Below are positions 8,299 through 15,471 of a stretch of DNA of 41,558 nucleotides, in pieces; positions within the stretch are counted from its first letter, which is position 1; each line of letters opens with the position of its first letter. The translations under genes were made by a program, and so were the position numbers. The stretch is from Clostridia bacterium (GTDB lineage: Bacteria; Bacillota; Clostridia; Oscillospirales; Acutalibacteraceae), in NCBI GenBank assembly GCA_017546665.1, contig JAFYSE010000056.1:1-41558 (forward strand). The letters are read 5' to 3'. The notes under the pieces were generated by a model that was not told where the DNA came from, searched no databases, and worked only from the letters and a program-made list of their open reading frames with translations.

Positions 8299-9675
8299 TT
8301 ATTTATCCCCCTTCTGTGACATTGCGTTTTTAATCTTTTCTACAACACCTGTTGCATAAAGTTCAAAATAAACAACTATGTCCCTGCCAATGATACTCTT
8401 TTTACTTACTTCATTTGCAAGTTCATCATAGTTTTCAAAAAGAACAAGTTTGCCTGTGTCAACACCCTTAATATCAAGGCAATTCGCCACATCATAACAA
8501 CGAGAGCCACCAATATAAACCGTTTTTACATTTTCACTGTTAAGAGGTGCAAAATCAGTATCATAAATCCAAGAAATATCCTCATGACCATGAACCTTGT
8601 CATTTGAGTCCGTAATAAGCAACACAACATCCTTTTCCTTTTCTGTACTATCAAGGAATTTTAGACTCTGTGAGCAAGAAATAGGATTTTGATTCTTTGA
8701 AAGCATTGAAACAACTTCAACACCGTTATATTTTTTATTTTCAAATCTTCCTGTTTTTGAAGAAAGGTCCTCAATACTGTTTTCAATAACATCAAGGTCA
8801 ATGCCCATAAGTCTGCATACAGCACAAGCACCAGTTATATTAAACACATTGAAAAAATTGCCCTTTTGGAACGGTAAAACAAGACTTTCACCCAAAGGAC
8901 CATTAAATACAAAAGTACCATTATCAAAATCAACATCACTTGCAAAGAATCTGCTTTTTGGCATCTCAAAGCCACAATGTAAACACTTTGGCACACCAAT
9001 ATGGTTGTAATGATAAAATTCATAATCCAATTTATGATTACATTTTGGACAAGCGATAAGGTCGCAAACTGTATCAACACAGGTTTCTGTGCTTCTTTCA
9101 GTCTTATTTACTGAATAGAAAACTCTGTCACAAACACCCTCACCCAAAAGCCCTGAAATAGCGTCGTTGCCATTAAGCACAAGGGTTGTTTTCTTATCAA
9201 GATAATCATTAATCTTATCGAAAATAAATCCACTATGACCATTTCTCATAATTGAGTCACGGAAAAGATTTGTGCAAAGAATAAAATCAGGAGTAAACTC
9301 TGTGTAAATATACTGTGATGAACGCTCATCCACCTCTAAAACTGCAACATCTGCAGTAACCTTACCCGAAAGTGTACATTGAGTAACCAATGCAGAAGCA
9401 AGTCCGGGTGCCATATTTGAACCCTTTGAGTTATTTACAACTGTCTTACCACTATTACGGATTATATGTGTTAAAAGATTTGAAGTACCCGTTTTTCCGT
9501 TTGTTCCTGTTACGCAGATTGTCTTTCTTGGCATAACAAAACGAGAAAGTGCGTCGGGACAAATTTTAAGCATAATTATTCCCGGTGTATTAGTACCTCT
9601 CTTAAAAATTTTGTCAAGTAAAAACGCTGAAACCTTACCAACAATTATGGCAATTAAAAATCTTATTTTCCCCAT
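8299..9675 (-). CDS. murT: MurT-like Mur ligase (lipid II isoglutaminyl synthase subunit)
   Basis: This 458-residue protein has a Mur ligase core with ATP-binding TGTNGKTGTSNLL (about 56-68). A four-cysteine zinc ribbon (CPKC...CLHC) is inserted in the central domain, as in MurT of staphylococci and streptococci. The C-terminal DUF1727-type domain carries DISWIYDTDF, near the family's catalytic aspartate. An N-terminal hydrophobic helix may hold it at the membrane. In the family, MurT with GatD converts the D-glutamate of lipid II to D-isoglutamine. Its ATG shares one base with the stop of the upstream RING-like gene (TAATG), and gatD follows after two bases. Confidence 0.9.
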   Translation of the reverse strand: MGKIRFLIAIIVGKVSAFLLDKIFKRGTNTPGIIMLKICPDALSRFVMPRKTICVTGTNGKTGTSNLLTHIIRNSGKTVVNNSKGSNMAPGLASALVTQCTLSGKVTADVAVLEVDERSSQYIYTEFTPDFILCTNLFRDSIMRNGHSGFIFDKINDYLDKKTTLVLNGNDAISGLLGEGVCDRVFYSVNKTERSTETCVDTVCDLIACPKCNHKLDYEFYHYNHIGVPKCLHCGFEMPKSRFFASDVDFDNGTFVFNGPLGESLVLPFQKGNFFNVFNITGACAVCRLMGIDLDVIENSIEDLSSKTGRFENKKYNGVEVVSMLSKNQNPISCSQSLKFLDSTEKEKDVVLLITDSNDKVHGHEDISWIYDTDFAPLNSENVKTVYIGGSRCYDVANCLDIKGVDTGKLVLFENYDELANEVSKKSIIGRDIVVYFELYATGVVEKIKNAMSQKGDK

Positions 9676-10232
9676 TACTCGTCCATTCCCTTTTTCTCAT
9701 CTTTGTCAACTAACTTAGATAAATAATATGCAGTCTTTTGCGAATTATTTATAAGGTCGGCAAAACCATTTATAAGCACGGAAGAAACCCATCCGAGGGA
9801 TGCCACTACACAACCCAAAACAACTCCCACAACCTTACCTGCAAACGAGGCTGCATCAATTATTCCGTTGGCAGCAACTGCAACACCCGCTATCAAGCCA
9901 ATAATCAATGCAATTCTTGACACAAGCATAATTGTGTTTGCTATTGGTGAATGATTAATTTCCTTTGTTGGCATCTGGAAAAGTTGTTCTTCGTTTTCCT
10001 CTTCCTCTTGAATTTCTTCTACCTTAATTTTTTCTTCCTGTTCTGCCTTCTGTTCAGCTTCTTCTTTCTCTTCCTGAACTCTCGCAAAATCAAGATTATA
10101 TTTTTTACAACTCAAGCAGAATTTTGTTTCTTCCCAACATTCCTTGTGGTACATTTCCCAGCAAAACGGACATTCTACAAGATTTTTTTCTTCAATAGTC
10201 TTATTGCATTTTGCACATATAAGGTTTGCCAT
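9675..10232 (-). CDS. Membrane protein with RING-like zinc finger
   Basis: This 185-residue protein starts with a cross-brace zinc-finger pattern: C6, C9, C21, C24, H29, C32, C39 and C42, spaced as in RING/PHD folds and resembling the prokaryotic RING finger families. Residues about 53-85 are a Glu/Lys-rich coiled coil, then two to three membrane helices (about 97-165) and a short charged tail. It is the first gene of the murT/gatD/aro operon, behind a strong promoter. Its stop overlaps the murT start. The function is unknown. The fixed position before murT suggests a link with lipid II amidation. No ubiquitin-like or E2 partner is visible, so a ligase role should not be assumed. Confidence 0.75.
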   Translation of the reverse strand: MANLICAKCNKTIEEKNLVECPFCWEMYHKECWEETKFCLSCKKYNLDFARVQEEKEEAEQKAEQEEKIKVEEIQEEEENEEQLFQMPTKEINHSPIANTIMLVSRIALIIGLIAGVAVAANGIIDAASFAGKVVGVVLGCVVASLGWVSSVLINGFADLINNSQKTAYYLSKLVDKDEKKGMDE

Positions 10233-10257
10233 TTTAACATCTCACCTTTCTATGAAT

Positions 10258-10286
10258 ATTATAGGATTTACACCCATTAAAGTCAA
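10258..10286 (-). promoter_or_regulatory. Promoter of the murT/gatD-aro operon
   Basis: The minus strand reads TTGACT (10281-10286), 17 bp, then TATAAT (10258-10263), giving a start about 20 bases before the RING-like gene. It is the only strong promoter seen before the eight-gene operon. Confidence 0.88.
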
Positions 10287-10323
10287 TAAAAAAATGCTGC
10301 GCATCTGATGATACACAGCATTT
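10287..10323 (-). terminator. Terminator of hppA
   Basis: The stem is AAATGCTG (10292-10299) with CAGCATTT (10316-10323). On the minus strand it is followed by a run of seven T. It insulates hppA from the operon promoter that follows. Confidence 0.82.
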
Positions 10324-10327
10324 AAAA

Positions 10328-12409
10328 TTAAAGTAAACTATAATTCACAACAAGGGCAGCAAATACTATTGATACCATTGAAAGAAGCTTGATGAGAATG
10401 TTAATTGCAGGACCTGATGTATCCTTGAACGGGTCACCAACTGTATCACCTACAACAGCACTTTTGTGTTGAGGGCTACCTTTACCATCGTGAACGCCTG
10501 ATTCAATATACTTCTTTGCATTATCCCATGCACCACCTGAGTTTGACATAAATATTGCCATCAAGAAGCCTGATACTGTTGCACCTGCAAGCATACCAAC
10601 AACACCCTTATATCCAAGCACCATACCAACCACAATTGGCACTACAATAGCAATTACCGTTGGGAGCACCATTTCACGAAGACTTGCCTTTGTGCAAAGG
10701 TCAACACAGGATGCATAATCCGGCTCTGCCTCACCTTCCATAAGGCCTTTGATTTCCTTGAATTGACGACGTACTTCTTTAACAACACTCTGTGCAGCCT
10801 TACCAACTGAATCCATTGTGAATGCTGCGAAGACGAAAGGAAGACAAGCACCAATGAAAAGTCCTATAAGAACAACGGGGTTAACCACATCAAAGCTTAA
10901 ATCTGCATCAGGGTTGATACTCTTAATTTTATCCACATAAGAAGCAACAAGAGCAAGTGCCGTAAGTGCTGCTGAGCCGATTGCGAAGCCCTTACCTGTT
11001 GCAGCAGTTGTGTTGCCAAGTGAATCAAGAGCGTCTGTTCTTTCTCGCACCTTAGGTTCAAGACCTGACATTTCAGCAATTCCGCCTGCATTATCTGCAA
11101 CAGGACCATAAGCATCCGTTGCAAGGGTAATTCCAAGAGTGGAAAGCATACCTACTGCTGAAAGAGCAATACCATAAAGACCAAGAGCAGCACTGTTTGT
11201 ACCACCGGAAACAAAATATGAAATAAGAACGCTGACTGCAACAATACCTATTGGCATTGCAGTTGATTTCATACCAAGTCCAAGACCACCAATAATGATT
11301 GTTGCGGAGCCTGTTTCACTTGTTGCTGCAAGTTTCTGTGTTGGCCTATATGTATCCGATGTGTAGTATTCTGTTGACTTACCAATAAGCACACCTGCAA
11401 CAAGACCTGAAAGAATTGCAACATAAAGTCCCCAATTTTCTTTACCGAGAACAAGAATAACAACAGGAAGTGCTACAATAGCAATTCCGATAGCACTTAT
11501 ATTTGTGCCACGGCTAAGCGCTTTCAAAAGAAGTTTCTGGGAAATATTTTCACCTGTACGAACAAAGAATGTACCGATAATTGACATTAAAATACCGATG
11601 GCTGCAAGAAGCATTGGCACAGCCATAGCCTTAATATCCCCACCAAAAGCAGAAACACCAAGAGCAGATGCTGAAATAACCGAGCTTACATAAGATTCAT
11701 AAAGGTCAGCACCCATACCTGCAACGTCACCAACATTGTCACCAACGTTATCTGCAATAACTGCAGGGTTACGTGGGTCATCTTCAGGAATTCCTGCTTC
11801 AACCTTACCAACAAGGTCAGCACCTACGTCAGCAGCTTTTGTGAAAATACCGCCACCAACACGAGCAAAAAGAGCCATTGATGATGCACCCATGCCAAAT
11901 GTAAGCATAGCACTTGTGATTGAGTTAGCATCAAGATTGAAAACAAATTTAAGCAAGAAGAACCATACTGAAATATCAAAAAGACCAAGTCCAACAACAG
12001 TAAATCCCATAACTGAACCTGCTGAGAATGCAACTCGAAGTCCCTTATTCAAGCCTTCGCGACAAGCATTTGCAGTTCTTGAGTTAGCATAAGTTGCAAT
12101 TTTCATTCCTATAAAGCCTGAAAGTGCGGAGAATAAACCACCTGTTATAAATGCGAATGGCACAAACCATGTAAGCAAGTTAAAGGCTGCCATAAGACAA
12201 AGAAGGACAAACATTCCGCCAAAGAAAATTGCTACGATTGAATATTGCCTTTTGAGATATGCATTTGCACCCTGACGAATGGACTCAGAAATATGCTTCA
12301 TTCTTTCTGTTCCTTCAGAGAATTTCATTACCTTTTTTGCAGTAAGTCCTGCGAAAATAAGCGCAATCAACGAGCCTATAAATGTGAATAATACTAAATA
12401 CTGTTCCAC
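10328..12409 (-). CDS. hppA: Membrane-bound ion-pumping pyrophosphatase
   Basis: This 693-residue protein has about 16 membrane helices. It couples pyrophosphate hydrolysis to export of H+ or Na+. The family's acidic substrate motifs are present: DVGADLVGKVE, ADNVGDNVGDVAGMGADL, DAYGPVADNAGG and GDTVGDPFKDTSGPA. The cation-specificity site reads GNTTAATGKG, with alanine where potassium-independent enzymes carry lysine, so the potassium-dependent subtype is expected. That subtype includes Na+ pumps; which ion is moved cannot be decided by eye. The gene stands alone between its own promoter and terminator. Confidence 0.96.
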   Translation of the reverse strand: MEQYLVLFTFIGSLIALIFAGLTAKKVMKFSEGTERMKHISESIRQGANAYLKRQYSIVAIFFGGMFVLLCLMAAFNLLTWFVPFAFITGGLFSALSGFIGMKIATYANSRTANACREGLNKGLRVAFSAGSVMGFTVVGLGLFDISVWFFLLKFVFNLDANSITSAMLTFGMGASSMALFARVGGGIFTKAADVGADLVGKVEAGIPEDDPRNPAVIADNVGDNVGDVAGMGADLYESYVSSVISASALGVSAFGGDIKAMAVPMLLAAIGILMSIIGTFFVRTGENISQKLLLKALSRGTNISAIGIAIVALPVVILVLGKENWGLYVAILSGLVAGVLIGKSTEYYTSDTYRPTQKLAATSETGSATIIIGGLGLGMKSTAMPIGIVAVSVLISYFVSGGTNSAALGLYGIALSAVGMLSTLGITLATDAYGPVADNAGGIAEMSGLEPKVRERTDALDSLGNTTAATGKGFAIGSAALTALALVASYVDKIKSINPDADLSFDVVNPVVLIGLFIGACLPFVFAAFTMDSVGKAAQSVVKEVRRQFKEIKGLMEGEAEPDYASCVDLCTKASLREMVLPTVIAIVVPIVVGMVLGYKGVVGMLAGATVSGFLMAIFMSNSGGAWDNAKKYIESGVHDGKGSPQHKSAVVGDTVGDPFKDTSGPAINILIKLLSMVSIVFAALVVNYSLL

Positions 12410-12441
12410 AAAAACGTCTCCTTTATATATGTAATGTTACA

Positions 12442-12469
12442 ATTATATACCTTTCATCAACTTTGTCAA
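12442..12469 (-). promoter_or_regulatory. Promoter of hppA
   Basis: The minus strand reads TTGACA (12464-12469), 16 bp, then TATAAT (12442-12447). The start would be about 25 bases before the gene, after which an AAAGGAG SD is seen. Confidence 0.85.
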
Positions 12470-12600
12470 TAGTTTAACAAGATATTTTGCAATATAGATG
12501 CGTCGCAATTTCTTTTCTCGAATATTTTACGCCATTTGTGTGCTTTTTAGAACAAATTTTGCAACATTTCACGCATTCTCTTGCAAAAATGTCTATATCA
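12470..12600. other. Intergenic stretch between hppA and trpS, no feature recognised
   Basis: The gap between the two genes is 288 bases. Beyond the hppA promoter and trpS terminator it is A/T-rich, with no coding frame, tRNA or recognisable riboswitch. Confidence 0.5.
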
Positions 12601-12601
12601 T

Positions 12602-12633
12602 AAAAAAACTGTGAGTTTTTCAACCCACAGTTT
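12602..12633 (-). terminator. Terminator of trpS
   Basis: The stem is AAACTGTG (12606-12613) with CACAGTTT (12626-12633). On the minus strand it is followed by a run of seven T. Confidence 0.75.
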
Positions 12634-12697
12634 CATTTGTAATTGTTTTTTAGTAATGCATATAAGAATAACGAAATATTACGGAAAAAGAAACAAA

Positions 12698-13705
12698 TTA
12701 CAACATATAAAGTCCTGATTTTTTCATTGCCTTTGAAAGTGTACGTTGTGCAAAACGGCTTGCCTTTTCTGCACCATTCTTTGCACACTCGTTGAGATAT
12801 GCTTTGTCGTTTACAAGACGGTTAAACTCTGATTTAAATGGACGAAGCTCTTCAACAACTGCTTCTGCAACTGCCGCTTTAAAGTCACCATAACCTTTTC
12901 CGTCGAAATCTTTTTCAATCTGTTCATAAGAAAGACCTGTACAACAAGAATAAATACCCATAAGATTGTTAATGCCATCTTTACCATCGGCATATCTTAC
13001 CTTTGCTTCACTATCAGTTACTGCGCTCTTGATTTTCTTAACAATTACATTATCATCATCAAGCATTGAGATATAGCTCTTTGGATTTGGGTCGGACTTG
13101 CTCATTTTTGCAAATGGGTCCTGAAGCGACATAATGCGAGCGCCAACCTTACCGATAAATGGTTCAGGCATTGTGAATGTATTACCATAAACAGTATTAA
13201 ATCTCTCTGCAATATCACGAGCAATTTCAAGATGTTGTTTCTGGTCAGCACCAATTGGCACATAATCAGCTTGATAAAGAAGAATATCAGCAGCCATTAA
13301 AATTGGGTATGTGAAAAGTCCAACATTTACATTTTCAGGGTGCTTTTCGCTCTTATCCTTAAATTGTGTCATTCTTGCAGCCTCACCAAACTGTGTGCAA
13401 CAGTTGAGAAGCCAAGCGAGCTGTGCGTGTTGTGGCACGTGGCTCTGAATAAATACGATACTCTCCTGTGGGTCAAGTCCCAATGCCAAAAGGATTGCAT
13501 AAAGCTCCATTGTATTCTTGCGAAGTGTTGCAGGTTCAGGACGAACTGTAAGAGAATGCAAGTCAGCAACTGCATAAAGACAGTTATAGTCATCCTTCAT
13601 ATTTTTCCAATTCTTAAGTGCTCCAAGGTAATTGCCAAGAGTTGGTGTACCTGTTGGCTGAATTGCACTTAAAACTATCTTTTTCTTCTCCACGGTGTTT
13701 TCCAT
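12698..13705 (-). CDS. trpS: Tryptophanyl-tRNA synthetase
   Basis: This 335-residue class I synthetase charges tRNA-Trp. Signatures: SAIQPTGTPTLGNYLGAL (the HIGH-type motif is TLGN), GADQKQHLEIARDIAERFN and FAKMSKSDPN (KMSKS loop). Length is typical. The start is set at 13705 because AAAGG lies eight bases before this ATG; an in-frame GTG nine bases upstream overlaps the SD itself. A consensus-like promoter lies upstream. No T-box leader is evident: the stretch between promoter and start is too short. Confidence 0.96.
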   Translation of the reverse strand: MENTVEKKKIVLSAIQPTGTPTLGNYLGALKNWKNMKDDYNCLYAVADLHSLTVRPEPATLRKNTMELYAILLALGLDPQESIVFIQSHVPQHAQLAWLLNCCTQFGEAARMTQFKDKSEKHPENVNVGLFTYPILMAADILLYQADYVPIGADQKQHLEIARDIAERFNTVYGNTFTMPEPFIGKVGARIMSLQDPFAKMSKSDPNPKSYISMLDDDNVIVKKIKSAVTDSEAKVRYADGKDGINNLMGIYSCCTGLSYEQIEKDFDGKGYGDFKAAVAEAVVEELRPFKSEFNRLVNDKAYLNECAKNGAEKASRFAQRTLSKAMKKSGLYML

Positions 13706-13741
13706 TTGTATCACCTTTACTTAAAAATTTATATCCTATAT

Positions 13742-13770
13742 ATTAAACTATTTTTTCACTATTTTGTCAA
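13742..13770 (-). promoter_or_regulatory. Promoter of trpS
   Basis: The minus strand reads TTGACA (13765-13770), 17 bp, then TTTAAT (13742-13747). Confidence 0.78.
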
Positions 13771-13782
13771 TGAGAAAATAAT

Positions 13783-13802
13783 GGCGGGGTAAAGACCCCG
13801 CC
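13783..13802 (-). terminator. GC-rich hairpin downstream of lexA
   Basis: The stem is GGCGGGG (13783-13789) with CCCCGCC (13796-13802), loop TAAAGA. It lies just after the lexA stop and is followed on the minus strand by ATTATTTTCTC. A near-identical hairpin lies at 34205-34224, so it may also belong to a dispersed repeat family. Confidence 0.65.
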
Positions 13803-13815
13803 CCTACATTATGAA

Positions 13816-14406
13816 TTAATAATATCTGTAAAGTGCAACTACTTTACCAAGAATAATAACCTCATTTGTAATGATTGGTTCATAAGCATCATTTTCAGGT
13901 TGAAGACGGAAATGACCATTTTCCTTATAAAATCTTTTAACGGTTGCCTCGTCTTCAATCATAGCAACAACAATTTCGCCATTTGATGCATAAGGTGTTT
14001 TTTCACAAATCACAATGTCGCCATCAAGAATACCTGCCCAAAGCATACTCTCCCCTCGAACTTTAAGTGCGAAAAGTGATTTATCACGGGACACTCTGCC
14101 ATTATATGCAATATAACCCTCGATTTGTTCAACTGCAAGAATAGGCATACCTGCAGTAACAGTACCCAAAAGTGGAACACTTGTTACATTTTCTGCCTGA
14201 CCAAGCACACGGATTGAACGCTTTAACATTGGGTCACGTTCAATATACCCTGCTTCTTCCAAGGCATCAAGGTTTGCCTGAACTGAAGATGTTGAACGAA
14301 GGCCAACAGCAGAACCGATTTCACGAACTGATGGTGGAACACCACATTGAGAGCGTTCACACAGGAATTCATAAATTTTTTGTTGTGTATCTGTAATTGG
14401 ACGCAT
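13816..14406 (-). CDS. lexA: SOS repressor LexA
   Basis: This 196-residue protein has an N-terminal winged-helix DNA-binding domain (about 1-68, with PPSVREIGSAVGLRSTSSV) and a C-terminal S24 self-cleavage domain. The Ala-Gly cleavage site is A85-G86 in VTAGMP. The catalytic serine is S120 in GESM and the lysine is K157 in ATVKRFY. LexA represses SOS genes until RecA-ssDNA triggers autocleavage. The start at 14406 is set by AGGAG seven to eight bases upstream; the frame is open to 14433. A LexA-like box overlaps its promoter, as expected for autoregulation. A perfect copy of that box lies before the phage-like lysis cassette near 33 kb. Confidence 0.96.
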   Translation of the reverse strand: MRPITDTQQKIYEFLCERSQCGVPPSVREIGSAVGLRSTSSVQANLDALEEAGYIERDPMLKRSIRVLGQAENVTSVPLLGTVTAGMPILAVEQIEGYIAYNGRVSRDKSLFALKVRGESMLWAGILDGDIVICEKTPYASNGEIVVAMIEDEATVKRFYKENGHFRLQPENDAYEPIITNEVIILGKVVALYRYY

Positions 14407-14458
14407 AAAAATTACTCCTAATTTAAAAATCATTATAAAAAGTCATACTTTTTTCTAT

Positions 14459-14487
14459 ATTCTAACACATATTTTTCAAAAAGTAAA
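14459..14487 (-). promoter_or_regulatory. Promoter of lexA
   Basis: The minus strand reads TTTACT (14482-14487), 17 bp, then TAGAAT (14459-14464). The -35 overlaps the LexA-like box. Confidence 0.7.
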
Positions 14488-14497
14488 CATTTGTTCG
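14484..14497 (-). promoter_or_regulatory. LexA-like operator of lexA (one imperfect half-site)
   Basis: The minus strand reads CGAACAAATGTTTA against the Firmicutes consensus CGAACNNNNGTTCG. One half-site is perfect; the other has TT for CG at the end. It overlaps the lexA -35, so binding would block transcription. Confidence 0.82.
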
Positions 14498-14599
14498 ATA
14501 TTTTTATTAAAAATTTTTTATTACAAAAAATTCAAAGATTATTTTTTAAATATTAAAAGAATGTTCACCGTTTTTTCATATTTATAGTTTATTATTTAG

Positions 14600-14697
14600 A
14601 TGTACTCACAAAGAGTACACATACCCCATCCTCAAACAACCCCTCAGGGCTGTATAGCCCGGAAAACGGACGGCACCGCAACCGTCCGTTTTTTCTT
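14600..14697 (+). ncRNA. Putative small RNA with three hairpins and C-rich region
   Basis: A compact RNA-like unit of about 97 bases. Hairpin 1 is TGTACTC/GAGTACA (14601-14607 with 14613-14619). An unpaired C/A-rich stretch (14620-14646) holds two CCCC runs. Hairpin 2 is GGGCT/AGCCC (14647-14651 with 14656-14660). Hairpin 3 is a strong terminator, AACGGACGG/CCGTCCGTT (14665-14673 with 14682-14690), followed by TTTTTTC and more T. A weak promoter-like pair (TTCACC, 18 bp, TTTATT) would start it near 14600. There is no open frame. It resembles in style the C-rich anti-Shine-Dalgarno sRNAs of Firmicutes, but no known family was recognised. It could instead be an attenuator leader of spoIIQ. Confidence 0.6.
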
Positions 14698-14700
14698 TTT
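14665..14700 (+). terminator. Intrinsic terminator of the putative small RNA
   Basis: A 9-bp GC-rich stem (14665-14673 with 14682-14690) has an 8-base loop and is followed by TTTTTTCTTTTT. Confidence 0.88.
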
Positions 14701-14767
14701 TTGTAACAGGTAAGTTTTTGTATAATATTTACATCTTCGTCCAAAATATAGACGGAGGTGCTTCATT

Positions 14768-15430
14768 TTGAAAAGTATTAGAAAACAAGAGAGATTTAAA
14801 AAGGGAATTTATTCAGTTTGTGCTTTCTCGCTTTGTGTAATTCTTCTTTTATCACTATGGATTTCCAATAAGGATAATCAAAAAACCGATTTGCCGGAAA
14901 ATTCCACAAGTAACACCGAAACACAAACACAGAAAAATGACGTTCACGTAAATACACCTGTGACAAATGTACCCGACACAAGGGACGAATCCACCACCGA
15001 AGAAAAAACAGTTATATCCTTTGTCTTTCCTTTAAATAATAAGGTAACAAAGGCTTTTTCCAATGGCGAGATTGTAAGAAATGCAACAACAGGAGATTGG
15101 AAAACTCATAACGGTGTTGATATTTCCGGGAATCAGGGAGACGAGATTCATGCTGTTGGTGATGGGGTGGTAACTGAACTTACTCACCACGAGCTTTGGG
15201 GCACAGTTGTGACTATTGACCACCACAATGGATTTATAGCAAAATATTCCGGTTTGCAAAGGGACGAAACAGTTCAACCGGGGGACGAAATCAGTAAAAA
15301 TCAGAAAATTGGTGTTTTGGGTGAAATTCCCATAGAAAAAGCAGATGGGTTCCATTTGCATTTTGAGTTAACAAAGAACGGAAAATATGTTTCACCTAAC
15401 ACCTATTTGGGAAAAGAAGTAGAAATATAA
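14768..15430 (+). CDS. spoIIQ: SpoIIQ-like M23 family sporulation protein
   Basis: This 220-residue protein has one N-terminal membrane helix (about 14-33), a polar linker (about 35-82) and a LytM/M23 domain (about 84-215). In Bacillus and Clostridium, SpoIIQ sits in the forespore membrane and forms a channel with SpoIIIAH. The segment with TTGDWKTHNGVDIS matches the clostridial SpoIIQ style. The zinc-site residues H114, D118 and HxH (H196, H198) are all present, unlike Bacillus SpoIIQ, which lacks one ligand, so endopeptidase activity is possible. The start is TTG, nine bases after GGAGG. A generic M23 protease is the alternative. Confidence 0.82.
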   Translation: MKSIRKQERFKKGIYSVCAFSLCVILLLSLWISNKDNQKTDLPENSTSNTETQTQKNDVHVNTPVTNVPDTRDESTTEEKTVISFVFPLNNKVTKAFSNGEIVRNATTGDWKTHNGVDISGNQGDEIHAVGDGVVTELTHHELWGTVVTIDHHNGFIAKYSGLQRDETVQPGDEISKNQKIGVLGEIPIEKADGFHLHFELTKNGKYVSPNTYLGKEVEI

Positions 15431-15434
15431 AAGC

Positions 15435-15464
15435 AACGGCTACTGCAAATTTGCAATAGCCGTT
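15435..15464. terminator. Bidirectional terminator between spoIIQ and the dockerin gene
   Basis: A long stem, AACGGCTA-TGCAAA paired with TTTGCA-TAGCCGTT (one mismatch), fills 15435-15464 and is followed by TTATTGTTTT. Confidence 0.8.
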
Positions 15465-15471
15465 TATTGTT

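Noticed and set aside
9675..10232. Bacterial ubiquitin-ligase system around the RING-like protein
   Set aside because: No E1, E2, ubiquitin-like or JAB-domain gene is nearby; a RING-like fold alone does not show ligase function.
9951..10280. Plus-strand frame rich in Phe and Leu that looks like a membrane protein
   Set aside because: It is antisense to the Glu/Lys-rich coiled coil of the RING-like protein; no SD.
14600..14697. Known riboswitch or housekeeping RNA (c-di-GMP, SRP RNA, 6S, T-box)
   Set aside because: Sequence landmarks of these families are absent and the unit is too short for 6S or T-box.
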